Assembly: GCF_001591805.1 (NCBI RefSeq)
Contig: NZ_BCVP01000014.1
Location: 1 to 64,000, forward strand
Direction: 5' to 3'
From: Neobacillus novalis NBRC 102450
GTDB taxonomy: Bacteria > Bacillota > Bacilli > Bacillales > Cytobacillaceae
Length of the DNA: 64,000 nt
Below, piece by piece: positions 35,462 to 44,586 of this stretch. A program made the position numbers and the translations under genes. The notes under the pieces were generated by a model. It did no database searches. It was given only the letters and a program-made list of their open reading frames with translations, and was not told the origin of the DNA. How positions within the stretch are numbered: the stretch's first letter is position 1; the number at the start of each line of letters is the position of its first letter.

Positions 35462-36933
35462 AAAATGGAATATTACTCCCAAGCAACACAATAGAAGACT
35501 CACGGCCAATCTCACAAATCCCAGCCCTACCGCAGCCGCCGCTCAACCAAGACTACCACTTCAACGGCAATCTTCAGCAGCTTTTGACCGGCAAACAGCT
35601 CCTCCTTAACGATATCCCATTCCCTCTAAATGAAATTCAATCACATTACGAAAATGGATATGTTACTTACCGGCATGGGATTATTTACAAAGGAAAACAG
35701 CCGGCATGTGCCCGCTGCGGAAACAAGGACCAACAGTGGTTTGCTTACTACCCCTGCGCCCGATGTGGAGAAACCTGCCTTTATTGCCGCCAGTGCATCA
35801 TGATGGGGAGAATTAGTGGATGTACTCCGCTCATCGGCTGGAATGGCCCGGTGCCTGACACCATTCACCCTGAAAAAATCAGCCAATGGCAGGGGACGCT
35901 TTCAAAGGGGCAGTCGGAGGCATCGAACCGGGTGGTCGGCGCCATTCAAGAAAATAAAGAATTATTGGTCTGGGCCGTTTGCGGGGCAGGAAAGACAGAG
36001 GTGCTATTCGCAGGAATCGAGGCAGCGCTGGCTGCGAAAAAAAGAATCTGCATCGCCACGCCGAGAACAGACGTCGTCCTCGAACTCACGCCAAGACTGA
36101 AGGCAGCATTCCCGGAGATAACCGTTGCCTCACTGTACGGCGGCAGCGAAGACCGTCATCTATATGCGCCGCTCACAATCGCAACCACCCACCAGCTCCT
36201 TCGCTTTTACCATGCCTTTGATGCGCTGATTTTGGACGAGGTCGATGCCTTTCCCTATACAGTTGAGGAGTCACTTCAGCATGCCGCAATCCAGGCGCGG
36301 AACCCGGCCTCAGCGATGATATATCTGACAGCCACGCCGAATGAAAAATGGCAGCGAGAATGCCGCAGTGGGAAGAGAGCCTTTACCACAATCCCGGCTC
36401 GCTTCCACCGCCATCCACTCCCGGTACCGGAATTTATCTGGTGCGGCAACTGGCAAAAGCGGCTGCAAAAGAACAGGATGCCAGTCAATGTACTCAGATG
36501 GATAAATGAGCGGATCCAAGCGAATAAACAAGCACTCGTCTTTTTCCCGCATATTTCTTTGATGGAAACGGCACTCCCAATTCTCCGCCAGTTTGCGCAA
36601 ACCATTGAAGCAGTACATGCCGAGGACCCTGACCGGAAAGAAAAGGTCCAAAAAATGCGGGCCAAAGAAATCCCGCTGTTGTTGACAACGACCATCCTCG
36701 AACGCGGGGTCACCTTTCCAAATATTGATGTTGCCGTTATAGGTGCGGAAGATACCATTTTTACTGAAAGTGCCCTTGTGCAGATCGCTGGAAGAGCAGG
36801 GCGGAGTAAAGATCATCCGAAAGGGAAGATAACCTTTTTTCACTACGGAAAAACAGATGAGATGTTAAAAGCCAAAAGACAAATAATCGAGATGAATCGG
36901 GAGGGACTTAAACGGGGCTTACTTGACTGCTAA
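35446..36933 (+). CDS. comFA: Competence helicase ComFA
   Basis: DEAD-like ATPase that helps draw transforming single-stranded DNA across the membrane. A four-cysteine zinc finger (CARCG ... CARCG ... CLYCRQC, about residues 85-115) precedes the helicase core: Walker A GAGKTE near 183, LDEVDAFPY (Walker B), TATPNEKW, and motif VI QIAGRAGRS near the C-terminus. The length of 495 residues is normal. AAGGTGG precedes ATG 35446, which lies inside the 3' end of the broken NERD gene. comFC follows after 33 bases; comFB is missing between them. Confidence 0.95.
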   Translation: MRFTIKNGILLPSNTIEDSRPISQIPALPQPPLNQDYHFNGNLQQLLTGKQLLLNDIPFPLNEIQSHYENGYVTYRHGIIYKGKQPACARCGNKDQQWFAYYPCARCGETCLYCRQCIMMGRISGCTPLIGWNGPVPDTIHPEKISQWQGTLSKGQSEASNRVVGAIQENKELLVWAVCGAGKTEVLFAGIEAALAAKKRICIATPRTDVVLELTPRLKAAFPEITVASLYGGSEDRHLYAPLTIATTHQLLRFYHAFDALILDEVDAFPYTVEESLQHAAIQARNPASAMIYLTATPNEKWQRECRSGKRAFTTIPARFHRHPLPVPEFIWCGNWQKRLQKNRMPVNVLRWINERIQANKQALVFFPHISLMETALPILRQFAQTIEAVHAEDPDRKEKVQKMRAKEIPLLLTTTILERGVTFPNIDVAVIGAEDTIFTESALVQIAGRAGRSKDHPKGKITFFHYGKTDEMLKAKRQIIEMNREGLKRGLLDC

Positions 36934-36966
36934 TCAATTTTTCAAATGAAAGGAGTGAATTAACCG

Positions 36967-37683
36967 ATGCATCTATTCCCTCAAGACCGCTGTTTAATCT
37001 GTCACGAAATAATCCATCCGGCCATAGGATGGGGGGCGTTATTCTCTCAAGAAAAAGAACATTTCATCTGCCCCAAATGTGATGGCAGGTTTGAAAAAAT
37101 CGACGGCGAAGCCTGCAGAATTTGCAACCGGCCATTTCACTCGCTGGATGGAAAATTCCGCGATGGAAATTTGTGCCATGACTGCTATCGCTGGGAGGAA
37201 GAACCTGAGTGGCAGGGCTTCCTTGACAAAAACAACTCCCTATTCCTCTATAATGATTTTTTAAAAGAAGTGATAGCGAAGTTTAAATTTCGCGGTGATT
37301 ATGTACTGGCGAAGGTATTTGCACCATTTTTCAAAGATGAGCTTGCCAGAATAGCTCCGGATTTCCTTGTCCCGATTCCTTTAAGCAGGGAGCGCCTAGT
37401 TGAGCGGGGGTTTAATCAGGCTGCCGCACTGTTGATTGCATCAGGCTATCCAACAACAGAGCTCCTAACCCGAATTCACTCAGAAAAACAATCAAAGAAA
37501 TCAAGGTCTGAGCGAATCCATCTTCCGCAAGTCTTTAAGGTCGAACCGAATATATCTTTGGAAGGAAAAAAAGTTGTCCTTGTAGACGATATTTATACTA
37601 CAGGTTCAACGCTAAGGCACGCAGCAAAACTTTTGAAAGAGGCAGGTGCTGCCAGCATTCAATCACTGACGATTGCAAGATAG
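36967..37683 (+). CDS. comFC: ComFC family competence protein (phosphoribosyltransferase fold)
   Basis: 238 residues. The N-terminal double zinc ribbon has CLICH, CPKC, CRICN and CHDCY. The phosphoribosyltransferase domain (about 100-238) has VPIPLSRERLVERGFNQA and the PRPP motif VVLVDDIYTTGSTL. It is needed for natural transformation, acting with ComFA and late recombination proteins. AAAGGAG precedes the ATG at 36967. After it a 280-base gap leads to hpf; I see only a weak hairpin (GGTTAC...CTAACC) just after the stop. Confidence 0.93.
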   Translation: MHLFPQDRCLICHEIIHPAIGWGALFSQEKEHFICPKCDGRFEKIDGEACRICNRPFHSLDGKFRDGNLCHDCYRWEEEPEWQGFLDKNNSLFLYNDFLKEVIAKFKFRGDYVLAKVFAPFFKDELARIAPDFLVPIPLSRERLVERGFNQAAALLIASGYPTTELLTRIHSEKQSKKSRSERIHLPQVFKVEPNISLEGKKVVLVDDIYTTGSTLRHAAKLLKEAGAASIQSLTIAR

Positions 37684-37963
37684 ACGGAAAACTTCTGGAG
37701 GTTACAGATGCAGCGAGCAATCTAACCTATTCTTTAAGCATTTTAGTGGAAAATTGTCCCACTTAATATTATACTTAAGAGGAACAATCTTTCATTTTAG
37801 TAAAAATTACCTGCTAAAGTCAAAGGTTGTGTTAAACATTGTCACTATTTGCCTGATGTTTTTGTCAATAATTCGACAAAATTTTTATCCATATTTAGCA
37901 GGATAATCATAGGGCAAAATAGAAATAGTATTACATAGCCTTAACAAAAGGAGGAGTCCACAA

Positions 37964-38512
37964 ATGAAATATAACGTTCGTGGTGAAAACATCGAGGTAA
38001 CTCCAGCAATTAGAGAGTATTTAGAAAAGAAAATTGCAAAATTGGAACGCTACTTTACTGAAGCACCAGATGCAATGGTAAATGTGAATCTAAAATTCAA
38101 TCAAGATAAAACTTCAAAAGTAGAGGTAACCATCCCGATGCGGCAATTAGTTTTACGCGCGGAGGAAACAAACGTAGATATGTATGCGGCGATTGACTTA
38201 GTTTCAGATAAGCTTGAGCGTCAAATCCGCAAACACAAAACAAAGGTAAACCGTAAATTCCGTGAAAAAGGTGATTTTCCAGTTACCTTTGCGGTTTCTG
38301 AACCTTCAGAGGCCCATGAAGCCGAGGAAGACGAATTAGAATTAGTTCGCACAAAGCGCTTTGATCTCAAGCCAATGGACAGTGAAGAAGCAATCCTACA
38401 AATGAACATGCTTGGTCATAACTTCTATGTATTCAACAATGCAGACACAAATCGCACAAACGTCGTTTACAAACGTAAAGACGGCCGCTACGGCTTAATT
38501 GAAGCACAATAA
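37964..38512 (+). CDS. hpf: Long-form ribosome hibernation promoting factor HPF
   Basis: Dimerises 70S ribosomes into inactive 100S particles in stationary phase or stress. The N-terminal S30AE domain is at about 1-98 (MKYNVRGENIEVTPAIREYLEKKI), a variable acidic linker at 108-122, and the C-terminal dimerisation domain at about 125-182 (RTKRFDLKPMDSEEAILQMNMLGHNFYVF, RKDGRYGLIEAQ). The length of 182 residues is typical of the long form in Firmicutes. GGAGGAG precedes the ATG. In B. subtilis the flagellar cluster lies just upstream; here comFC does. Confidence 0.96.
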   Translation: MKYNVRGENIEVTPAIREYLEKKIAKLERYFTEAPDAMVNVNLKFNQDKTSKVEVTIPMRQLVLRAEETNVDMYAAIDLVSDKLERQIRKHKTKVNRKFREKGDFPVTFAVSEPSEAHEAEEDELELVRTKRFDLKPMDSEEAILQMNMLGHNFYVFNNADTNRTNVVYKRKDGRYGLIEAQ

Positions 38513-38520
38513 ACGAATGA

Positions 38521-38558
38521 GAACGCTGCTCCGGATTTGACCGGGGCAGCGTTTTTGT
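38521..38558 (+). terminator. Terminator after hpf
   Basis: AACGCTGCTCCGG and CCGGGGCAGCGTT, then T5. Confidence 0.9.
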
Positions 38559-38691
38559 CTGGAAAAGGGTCGGATCGCAGATTTCCATGATTGTTTTAAG
38601 CGTAAAATTCATATTGCAAATTATTTTAATATTCCAAGTTCATAATCTTCTATATAATAGAAACAAGATTACTAGAAAGAAGTGTTCTCAT

Positions 38692-40302
38692 ATGGACTTT
38701 GATTTTCAGTACAATCAATATCCATCGCAGCGGACAACGGTTTTTGCCAATCGCGGCATGATTGCGACATCCCAGCCGCTCGCTGCCCAGGTTGGGCTCG
38801 ACATCCTTAAACAAGGCGGGAACGCTATTGATGCAGCGATTGCAGCAGCTGCTGCGTTAACTGTGCTCGAACCAACCTCAAACGGCATCGGTGGTGACGC
38901 CTTTGCCCTTATTTGGACGAAGGGGAAGCTCCATGGCCTAAATGGCAGCGGGCCCGCACCGAAGAAAATGTCAATTGATGCTGTAAAAGCTCGCGGCTTC
39001 GACAAAATTCCAACACATGGAATTATTCCGGTTACCGTCCCTGGTGTACCGTCCACGTGGGCCGAAATGTCTAAGAAATTTGGCCGACTCCCGTTTAAAG
39101 ATGTGCTTCAGCCGGCAATTGACTATGCAGAGAGCGGCTTTCCGTTGACCCCAATCCTCGCCAAGTACTGGGGACTAGGCTATAACCGTTTCAAACAACA
39201 ATTAATTGGTGAGGAGTTCCAGCCATGGTTTGACACCTTTGCTCCAAATGGCCGGGCACCAAAAGCTGGTGAAATTTGGCTCGCGAAGAACCATGCTGTG
39301 ACTTTACGCTCCATTGCAGAATCGAGTGCGGAAAGCTTCTATCGTGGTGAACTCGCCGACAAAATCGCAGCCTGCTCCGAGCGCTATAATGGATTCATTT
39401 CCAAAGAAGATTTAGCAGGATACCGGGCTGAATGGGTCGACCCCATCAAGGTGAACTACAGAGGCTATGATGTTTGGGAGATTCCGCCGAATGGGCAGGG
39501 GCTGGCCGCGCTGTTGGGCTTGAATATTATCAAGGGATTCGGGTTTATGGAAAAAGAAACTGTCGATACCTACCACAAACAAATCGAAGCGATGAAGCTC
39601 GCACTTACTGATGGCAAGGCGTTCATTACCGACCCATCTTTTATGAAAATGAATCTTGCTGACGTTCTTTGTGACGCTTATGGCGACATTAGACGAAGCG
39701 AAATTGCTGAAGAAGCGTTAATGCCACGCCCATACGAGCAGCCGCGGGGAGGCACAGTATACCTTGCCGCAGCAGATGGTGATGGAAACATGGTCTCGTT
39801 CATTCAGAGCAACTATATGGGCTTCGGCTCTGGAATCATGGTGTCAGGCACCGGAATCGCCTTACAAAACCGGGGTTGTGACTTTTCATTAGATCCAAAG
39901 CATGTTAACGCATTGCGGCCAGGATCCAAGACGTATCACACAATTATTCCCGGCTTCTTAACAAAAGGAGACCAAGCAGTGGGACCGTTTGGGGTAATGG
40001 GTGGATTTATGCAGCCGCAGGGACATATGCAGGTTGTCATGAATACAATTGATTTTGGCTTGAATCCACAGGCAGCCCTTGATGCGCCAAGATGGCAATG
40101 GCTGGAAGGCAGAAAGATTCAAGTGGAACCACATTTTCCGATTCATCTTGCCCAGGCTTTAGTCCGGAAGGGGCATCAGATTGAAGTGTCCCTTGATACA
40201 GGCGGCTTTGGACGCGGGCAAATTATTTGGCGCAATCCGGAGACAGGTGTGCTGATGGGTGGAACGGAGTCGCGGACGGACGGGGCGATTGCGGCGTGGT
40301 AG
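38692..40302 (+). CDS. Gamma-glutamyltransferase family protein (YwrD-like)
   Basis: About 536 residues in the GGT/Ntn-hydrolase fold, made as one chain that cuts itself into two subunits. Visible motifs are GMIATSQPLAAQVGLDIL, GGNAIDAAIAAAAALTV, PTSNGIGGDAFALI, PGVPSTWAEM and, at the expected cleavage point, PRGGTVYLAAADGDGNMVSFIQ, where the threonine would be the nucleophile. Classical GGTs read TTHxS here, so this belongs to the YwrD-like side branch and may act on other gamma-glutamyl or acyl amides. There is no signal peptide, so it is probably cytoplasmic, unlike secreted Ggt. ATG 38692 fits the family; the upstream open frame does not. The ribosome site is weak (AGAAAG). Confidence 0.85.
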   Translation: MDFDFQYNQYPSQRTTVFANRGMIATSQPLAAQVGLDILKQGGNAIDAAIAAAAALTVLEPTSNGIGGDAFALIWTKGKLHGLNGSGPAPKKMSIDAVKARGFDKIPTHGIIPVTVPGVPSTWAEMSKKFGRLPFKDVLQPAIDYAESGFPLTPILAKYWGLGYNRFKQQLIGEEFQPWFDTFAPNGRAPKAGEIWLAKNHAVTLRSIAESSAESFYRGELADKIAACSERYNGFISKEDLAGYRAEWVDPIKVNYRGYDVWEIPPNGQGLAALLGLNIIKGFGFMEKETVDTYHKQIEAMKLALTDGKAFITDPSFMKMNLADVLCDAYGDIRRSEIAEEALMPRPYEQPRGGTVYLAAADGDGNMVSFIQSNYMGFGSGIMVSGTGIALQNRGCDFSLDPKHVNALRPGSKTYHTIIPGFLTKGDQAVGPFGVMGGFMQPQGHMQVVMNTIDFGLNPQAALDAPRWQWLEGRKIQVEPHFPIHLAQALVRKGHQIEVSLDTGGFGRGQIIWRNPETGVLMGGTESRTDGAIAAW

Positions 40303-40307
40303 CAGGG

Positions 40308-40356
40308 TAGAGTTATCCCCATGTGGATAACTCTATGTTGGTACTGTTTATCCACA
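40308..40356. promoter_or_regulatory. Cluster of DnaA-box-like sites with a hairpin
   Basis: Two perfect matches to the DnaA box TTATCCACA lie here: reversed at 40322-40330 and direct at 40348-40356. A one-mismatch copy (TTATCCCCA) is at 40313-40321. The first two also sit in a perfect 11-bp inverted repeat (TAGAGTTATCC, loop CCATGT, GGATAACTCTA; 40308-40335), which could also act as a weak terminator between the converging genes. Confidence 0.5.
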
Positions 40357-40396
40357 AAACCTTTGGGAATATCTACAAATCACACAGGAACTTTGT

Positions 40397-41416
40397 TCAA
40401 AACAGAGTATATAGTTGCTGGTCCTTCTCTAAATCCAAAAGAAACTGATTTAGATTGGTTTCATTAATCCAATTTGTCCCCCAAACATCCTCACTTTTCA
40501 ACATTGTCCCCAGCAGCCAAATTCTCCTGACCGAAATAAATAGGGGTAAACTTTTTAAGTCTGCTTCTGACATATTTCTTTGGCTAAGATACCCATTTAA
40601 AAATTCATCCCAGCAAGCCTTTTCGAGGTGAGGGTAGTTATTTTTTAAATTCCACCAAAATACAGCTACATCATAGGCTCGATAGCCAATGCTGCAGCAA
40701 TCAAAATCAAAGACTTCTAGTTTCCTGTGGTCAAGGTGCATATTAAAGTTGTGGAAATCACCGTGGCAAAATCCATATTCATGCTTTCTGCTCAAAATCT
40801 CACGTTTTATTTTTTCGACGATGTCTCTCAACGAATTTCCCTGAAGTAAAACTTTTTCCAACACTGGTGAAATGTACGAAAGCGGCTCGTCTAGAAGGTG
40901 CTGCATATCTAAGTCAAAATTTCTCCTGTGATCGGAATGGAACGAACTTGTCTGCTTATGCAGTTCGGCTAACGACCTGCCGAGTGTGGAGCAATTTTCT
41001 TGGTTAATTACCGGTCTTTCGCCAGGGGAATAGGTAAATAATACCCCATATCTAATTCCTTCAGGTGCTTGGATGGCAATAACCCAATTTCCCTCCACTG
41101 TATTTATCGGAGATGATACCGGGAAACCGGCCATTTTCAAATAATTAAGAACGTCGATTTCAAAAAGAATGTCAGATTCGGTTCGCCAGTTATGGCGGTA
41201 AACTCTGAAAATATACTTTTCGGAATCTGTTGTGATCACATAACTATCGTTTAAACCCCGTGTTAAAAAATCACAGCTGATAACATTTTCAATCTCGTAT
41301 GAGGCCAACAGGTTGCGTATGGAGTGAGCTGAAATTAATGAATGTGTGACGGTAACTTTAAAGTTCATTTCCGCCTGAACCTCAAATCCAATCCTATGGA
41401 AAGATTTTTGTTCCAG
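40397..41416 (-). CDS. APH-fold small-molecule phosphotransferase
   Basis: Aminoglycoside-phosphotransferase/choline-kinase-like fold: FLTRGLNDSYVI and YIFRVYRHN in the N-lobe (lysine replaced by Arg in this reading), the catalytic loop EYGFCHGDFHNFNMH, and the metal-binding FDFDCCSIGYRAYDVA. About 340 residues. A perfect AAAGGAGG lies 7 bases before a CTG codon at 41416 and no ATG, GTG or TTG fits it, so CTG is the likely start; the next in-frame ATG is 16 codons later (MNFKVTVTH). The substrate is unknown; relatives phosphorylate homoserine, choline or antibiotics. It is inserted between ggt and secA. Confidence 0.72.
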   Translation of the reverse strand: MEQKSFHRIGFEVQAEMNFKVTVTHSLISAHSIRNLLASYEIENVISCDFLTRGLNDSYVITTDSEKYIFRVYRHNWRTESDILFEIDVLNYLKMAGFPVSSPINTVEGNWVIAIQAPEGIRYGVLFTYSPGERPVINQENCSTLGRSLAELHKQTSSFHSDHRRNFDLDMQHLLDEPLSYISPVLEKVLLQGNSLRDIVEKIKREILSRKHEYGFCHGDFHNFNMHLDHRKLEVFDFDCCSIGYRAYDVAVFWWNLKNNYPHLEKACWDEFLNGYLSQRNMSEADLKSLPLFISVRRIWLLGTMLKSEDVWGTNWINETNLNQFLLDLEKDQQLYTLF

Positions 41417-41474
41417 GACTACACCTCCTTTGAAGAAAATAAACATATTAGACTGAACCAAACCCATGATAGCA

Positions 41475-41506
41475 CAAAAGGAGCCGGCAATGTGCTTGCC
41501 AGCTCC
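41475..41506 (-). terminator. Terminator of secA
   Basis: Read on the minus strand, GGAGCTGGCAA and TTGCCGGCTCC form the stem, followed by TTTTGTG. It lies about 50 bases past the secA stop and upstream of the APH-fold gene. Confidence 0.7.
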
Positions 41507-41557
41507 CAATTCCTATTTATTTCTGCAGCTATAAAGCGTGTAAACTTCAAACCAAAA

Positions 41558-44071
41558 CTATTTCACTGCACCGCAGCAATTCTTATACTTTTTACCGCTG
41601 CCGCAGATGCATGGATCGTTACGGCCGACGTTAATTTGGTTAACTTTCGGTTTTTTCTTAACGGGTTCGCCATCATCTTTCGGATTCACCGCTTGTCCTT
41701 TGGCTACCTCTTCTCGCTCAAGATTGTTGCGGATTTCAGCTTTCATGATGTACATAGCAGCTTCATCCTCAATGGATTGAACCATGGCCTCAAACATCGC
41801 AAAGCCCTCATGCTGATATTCTCGAAGCGGATCGATTTGTCCGTACGCGCGCAAGTGGATACCTTGACGAAGCTGATCCATTGCGTCGATGTGGTCAATC
41901 CATTTAGAGTCAACCGCCCTTAGTGTAACGACCTTCTCAAATTCGCGCATTTGCTCTGGGTAAAGAATTTGCTCTTTCTCCTCATAGCGTTCCTTCACTT
42001 TTGCAAAAATAAAGTCGACAATTTCGTCGGGCTCTTTGCCCTTAAGGTCTTCCACGCTAATCTCGCCCTCCTGAAGCAGAGCTCCATGGACGAAATCAAC
42101 GATCCCTTGCAGGTTCCAATCCTCTTCATCCTCATGGCGGGACGCATGGGTATCGACATTTCGCTTGATAGAGTTTAAGATCATCTTCTGAACAATGTCA
42201 CGAAGGTTTTCCGATTCTAACACTTCATCACGCTGAGTGTAAATAATTTCACGCTGTTGACGGAGAACATCATCATATTGCAACAGCTGTTTACGAGCGT
42301 CAAAGTTGTTGCCCTCAACGCGTTTTTGCGCAGATTCAACTGCACGGGATACCATCTTACTTTGAATCGGCTGATTATCATCCATGCCGAGTTTTTCCAT
42401 CATCGTCTTCATATTATCAGAACCGAAGCGGCGCATCAGCTCATCTTCCATTGATAAATAGAACTGGGTAACACCTGGGTCGCCTTGACGGCCGGAACGT
42501 CCGCGGAGCTGGTTATCGATCCGTCTGCTTTCGTGACGTTCGGTACCAATAACCGCAAGCCCGCCAAGCTCAATGACCCCTTCGCCGAGTTTAATGTCCG
42601 TACCACGTCCGGCCATGTTTGTGGCTATCGTAACGGAACCTTGAAGACCGGCTTCGGCAATGATTTCTGCCTCACGTTCATGATTTTTCGCATTCAAGAC
42701 ATTATGATGAATCCGCTTTTTAAATAAATAAGTAGAAATCAGTTCAGATGTTTCAATCGCTACCGTACCAACTAGCACGGGCTGGCCTTTTTGATTACGC
42801 TCAGCAATATCCTCGACCACCGCACGGAACTTGCCATCCATCGAAGAGTAAATTAAATCTGGACGGTCGTCACGAGCTATTTGTTTGTTAGTAGGAATGA
42901 CAATTACATTCATATTATAAATATTGCGGAATTCTTCTTCTTCCGTTTTGGCTGTACCAGTCATACCAGCCAATTTTTCATACATACGGAAGTAGTTTTG
43001 GAACGTAATGGTTGCCATTGTCATACTTTCGTTTTGAACCTCAAGGCCTTCTTTTGCCTCAATCGCTTGGTGCAGGCCTTCACTATAGCGGCGTCCCTTC
43101 ATCAAACGGCCAGTGAACTGGTCGACAATGATGATTTCGCCCTCCTGGACAACATAATCAATATCGAGGTGCATGCTGACATTCGCTTTCAATGCCTGGT
43201 TAATATGGTGGTTTAAGGTTACGTGCGACATGTCAAACAGGTTTTCAATCCCGAATGCTTTTTCGGCTTTGCTAATCCCTTCTTCGGTTAGCATGACACC
43301 CTTTGTTTTCTCATCATACGTATAATCCGTATCATTCGTCAGCACCCGGACAAAAGCATTAGCCTGGATATAAAGGACAGCCGACTTTTGCGCTGAACCT
43401 GAAATAATCAGCGGTGTCCGCGCTTCGTCAATTAAAATCGAGTCAACCTCATCGATAACTCCAAAGAAAAGGGGTCGCTGTACCTTTTGTTCCTTATATA
43501 GGACCATATTGTCACGCAAGTAATCAAAGCCAAATTCATTGTTTGTTCCATAGGTAATATCGCAGGCATAGGCGGCCTGTTTTTCGTCCTTGTCCATGCT
43601 ATTTAAATTCAGGCCGACGGTTAAGCCTAAAAATTGATACAGCTCACCCATTTCGGTCGCATCACGACTTGCCAAGTATTCGTTGACAGTAATAACGTGA
43701 ACACCCTTACCAGAAAGGGCATTCAGGTACACCGGCATTGTCGCCGTTAACGTTTTACCTTCACCCGTTTTCATCTCGGAAATATTCCCTTCATGAAGAG
43801 AAATACCTCCCATTAATTGAACATGATATGGATAAAGACCGAGCACACGGCGGGCACCTTCACGAACAACGGCAAATGCTTCAACTAGCAAGTCATCAAG
43901 TGTTTCGCCCTTTTGATAACGGGCCTTGAACTCTTCCGTTTTTTCACGAAGCTGATCGTCTGTCAGCTTTTCCGTTTCAGCCGCAAGTGCGTCAATTTTC
44001 ACAGCGAGCTTGTCTAAACGCTTTAGCTCGCGTTTGTTTAGATCAAATACTTTATTTAAAATCCCCATCAC
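41558..44071 (-). CDS. secA: Protein translocase ATPase SecA
   Basis: Motor that drives preproteins through SecYEG. 837 residues, close to the B. subtilis length. Walker A MKTGEGKT near 101-108, [19 protein letters not shown] near 205, helicase motif [11 protein letters not shown], and [13 protein letters not shown]. The C-terminal tail carries the zinc-binding SEC-C motif [14 protein letters not shown] that binds SecB or ribosomes in other species. The start is GTG 44071, giving [10 protein letters not shown] in line with B. subtilis MLGILNKMFD; AGGAG is 9 bases upstream. A sigma-A-like promoter lies at 44154-44182. It should export the repeat proteins and cytochromes encoded nearby. Confidence 0.97.
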   Translation of the reverse strand: MMGILNKVFDLNKRELKRLDKLAVKIDALAAETEKLTDDQLREKTEEFKARYQKGETLDDLLVEAFAVVREGARRVLGLYPYHVQLMGGISLHEGNISEMKTGEGKTLTATMPVYLNALSGKGVHVITVNEYLASRDATEMGELYQFLGLTVGLNLNSMDKDEKQAAYACDITYGTNNEFGFDYLRDNMVLYKEQKVQRPLFFGVIDEVDSILIDEARTPLIISGSAQKSAVLYIQANAFVRVLTNDTDYTYDEKTKGVMLTEEGISKAEKAFGIENLFDMSHVTLNHHINQALKANVSMHLDIDYVVQEGEIIIVDQFTGRLMKGRRYSEGLHQAIEAKEGLEVQNESMTMATITFQNYFRMYEKLAGMTGTAKTEEEEFRNIYNMNVIVIPTNKQIARDDRPDLIYSSMDGKFRAVVEDIAERNQKGQPVLVGTVAIETSELISTYLFKKRIHHNVLNAKNHEREAEIIAEAGLQGSVTIATNMAGRGTDIKLGEGVIELGGLAVIGTERHESRRIDNQLRGRSGRQGDPGVTQFYLSMEDELMRRFGSDNMKTMMEKLGMDDNQPIQSKMVSRAVESAQKRVEGNNFDARKQLLQYDDVLRQQREIIYTQRDEVLESENLRDIVQKMILNSIKRNVDTHASRHEDEEDWNLQGIVDFVHGALLQEGEISVEDLKGKEPDEIVDFIFAKVKERYEEKEQILYPEQMREFEKVVTLRAVDSKWIDHIDAMDQLRQGIHLRAYGQIDPLREYQHEGFAMFEAMVQSIEDEAAMYIMKAEIRNNLEREEVAKGQAVNPKDDGEPVKKKPKVNQINVGRNDPCICGSGKKYKNCCGAVK

Positions 44072-44153
44072 TGATGAACGCTCCTTTTTTTCGAGAGTCA
44101 GAATTCACTTTTTCAAAAAAATCTGTCAAAATCATTCGATAATTTCCCTATTT

Positions 44154-44182
44154 ATCTTACCACTTCCGTTATACAGTGACAA
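44154..44182 (-). promoter_or_regulatory. Sigma-A-like promoter of secA
   Basis: On the minus strand TTGTCA (-35) and TAAGAT (-10) are 17 bases apart, 83 bases before the secA start. Confidence 0.5.
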
Positions 44183-44383
44183 CAATGTTAACAAGGAAGC
44201 AGAAATTGACATTCTTCCATAACAGATGGATTCAGAACAATGTTCGATTTTTCGTCAAATATGACAAAGTGATGGCATTTTATGGAGAATACATAGCGAC
44301 TAAGATTAATTCTTTTTAAAATTGAATGACAACCGAATAAACATCAATAATAATGCATTAAAATACAATTTTATGCAAATTAA

Positions 44384-44426
44384 CACTATAAAGATAGTGC
44401 TAATATAACGTTGTAATAACAACGTT
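44384..44426. promoter_or_regulatory. Two adjacent inverted repeats upstream of the cytochrome cluster
   Basis: CACTAT-AAAG-ATAGTG (44384-44399) and AACGTTGT-AATA-ACAACGTT (44407-44426) are both perfect and are centred 25 bases apart, in the 500-base secA/cytochrome divergent region. They are candidate operators for control of the multiheme genes; the second is followed by T5 and could also be a weak terminator. No recognised FNR-type or ResD-type site was evident. Confidence 0.45.
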
Positions 44427-44586
44427 TTTATGTTGTCTTTAGGGTAAAAGAGAAGTTGGGTCAGAATGAAAAAATATTCACAAATTGTACATTGGATTAT
44501 ACTCTTACAATGTTAGATACTACCTTTAGAGAGGTTAAAAAGGAAAATAAATAGAGAATAAAACCAAAATGGGAAGGGTGAGCAAA

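Noticed and set aside
36310-36843. A 177-residue minus-strand frame inside comFA, and a 160-residue one overlapping it
   Set aside because: Antisense shadows of a well-supported gene; no ribosome site and no recognisable domain.
37890-37963. Sigma-H promoter for hpf (AGGATAA ... GAAAT)
   Set aside because: The spacing between the two elements is too long for a standard sigma-H site.
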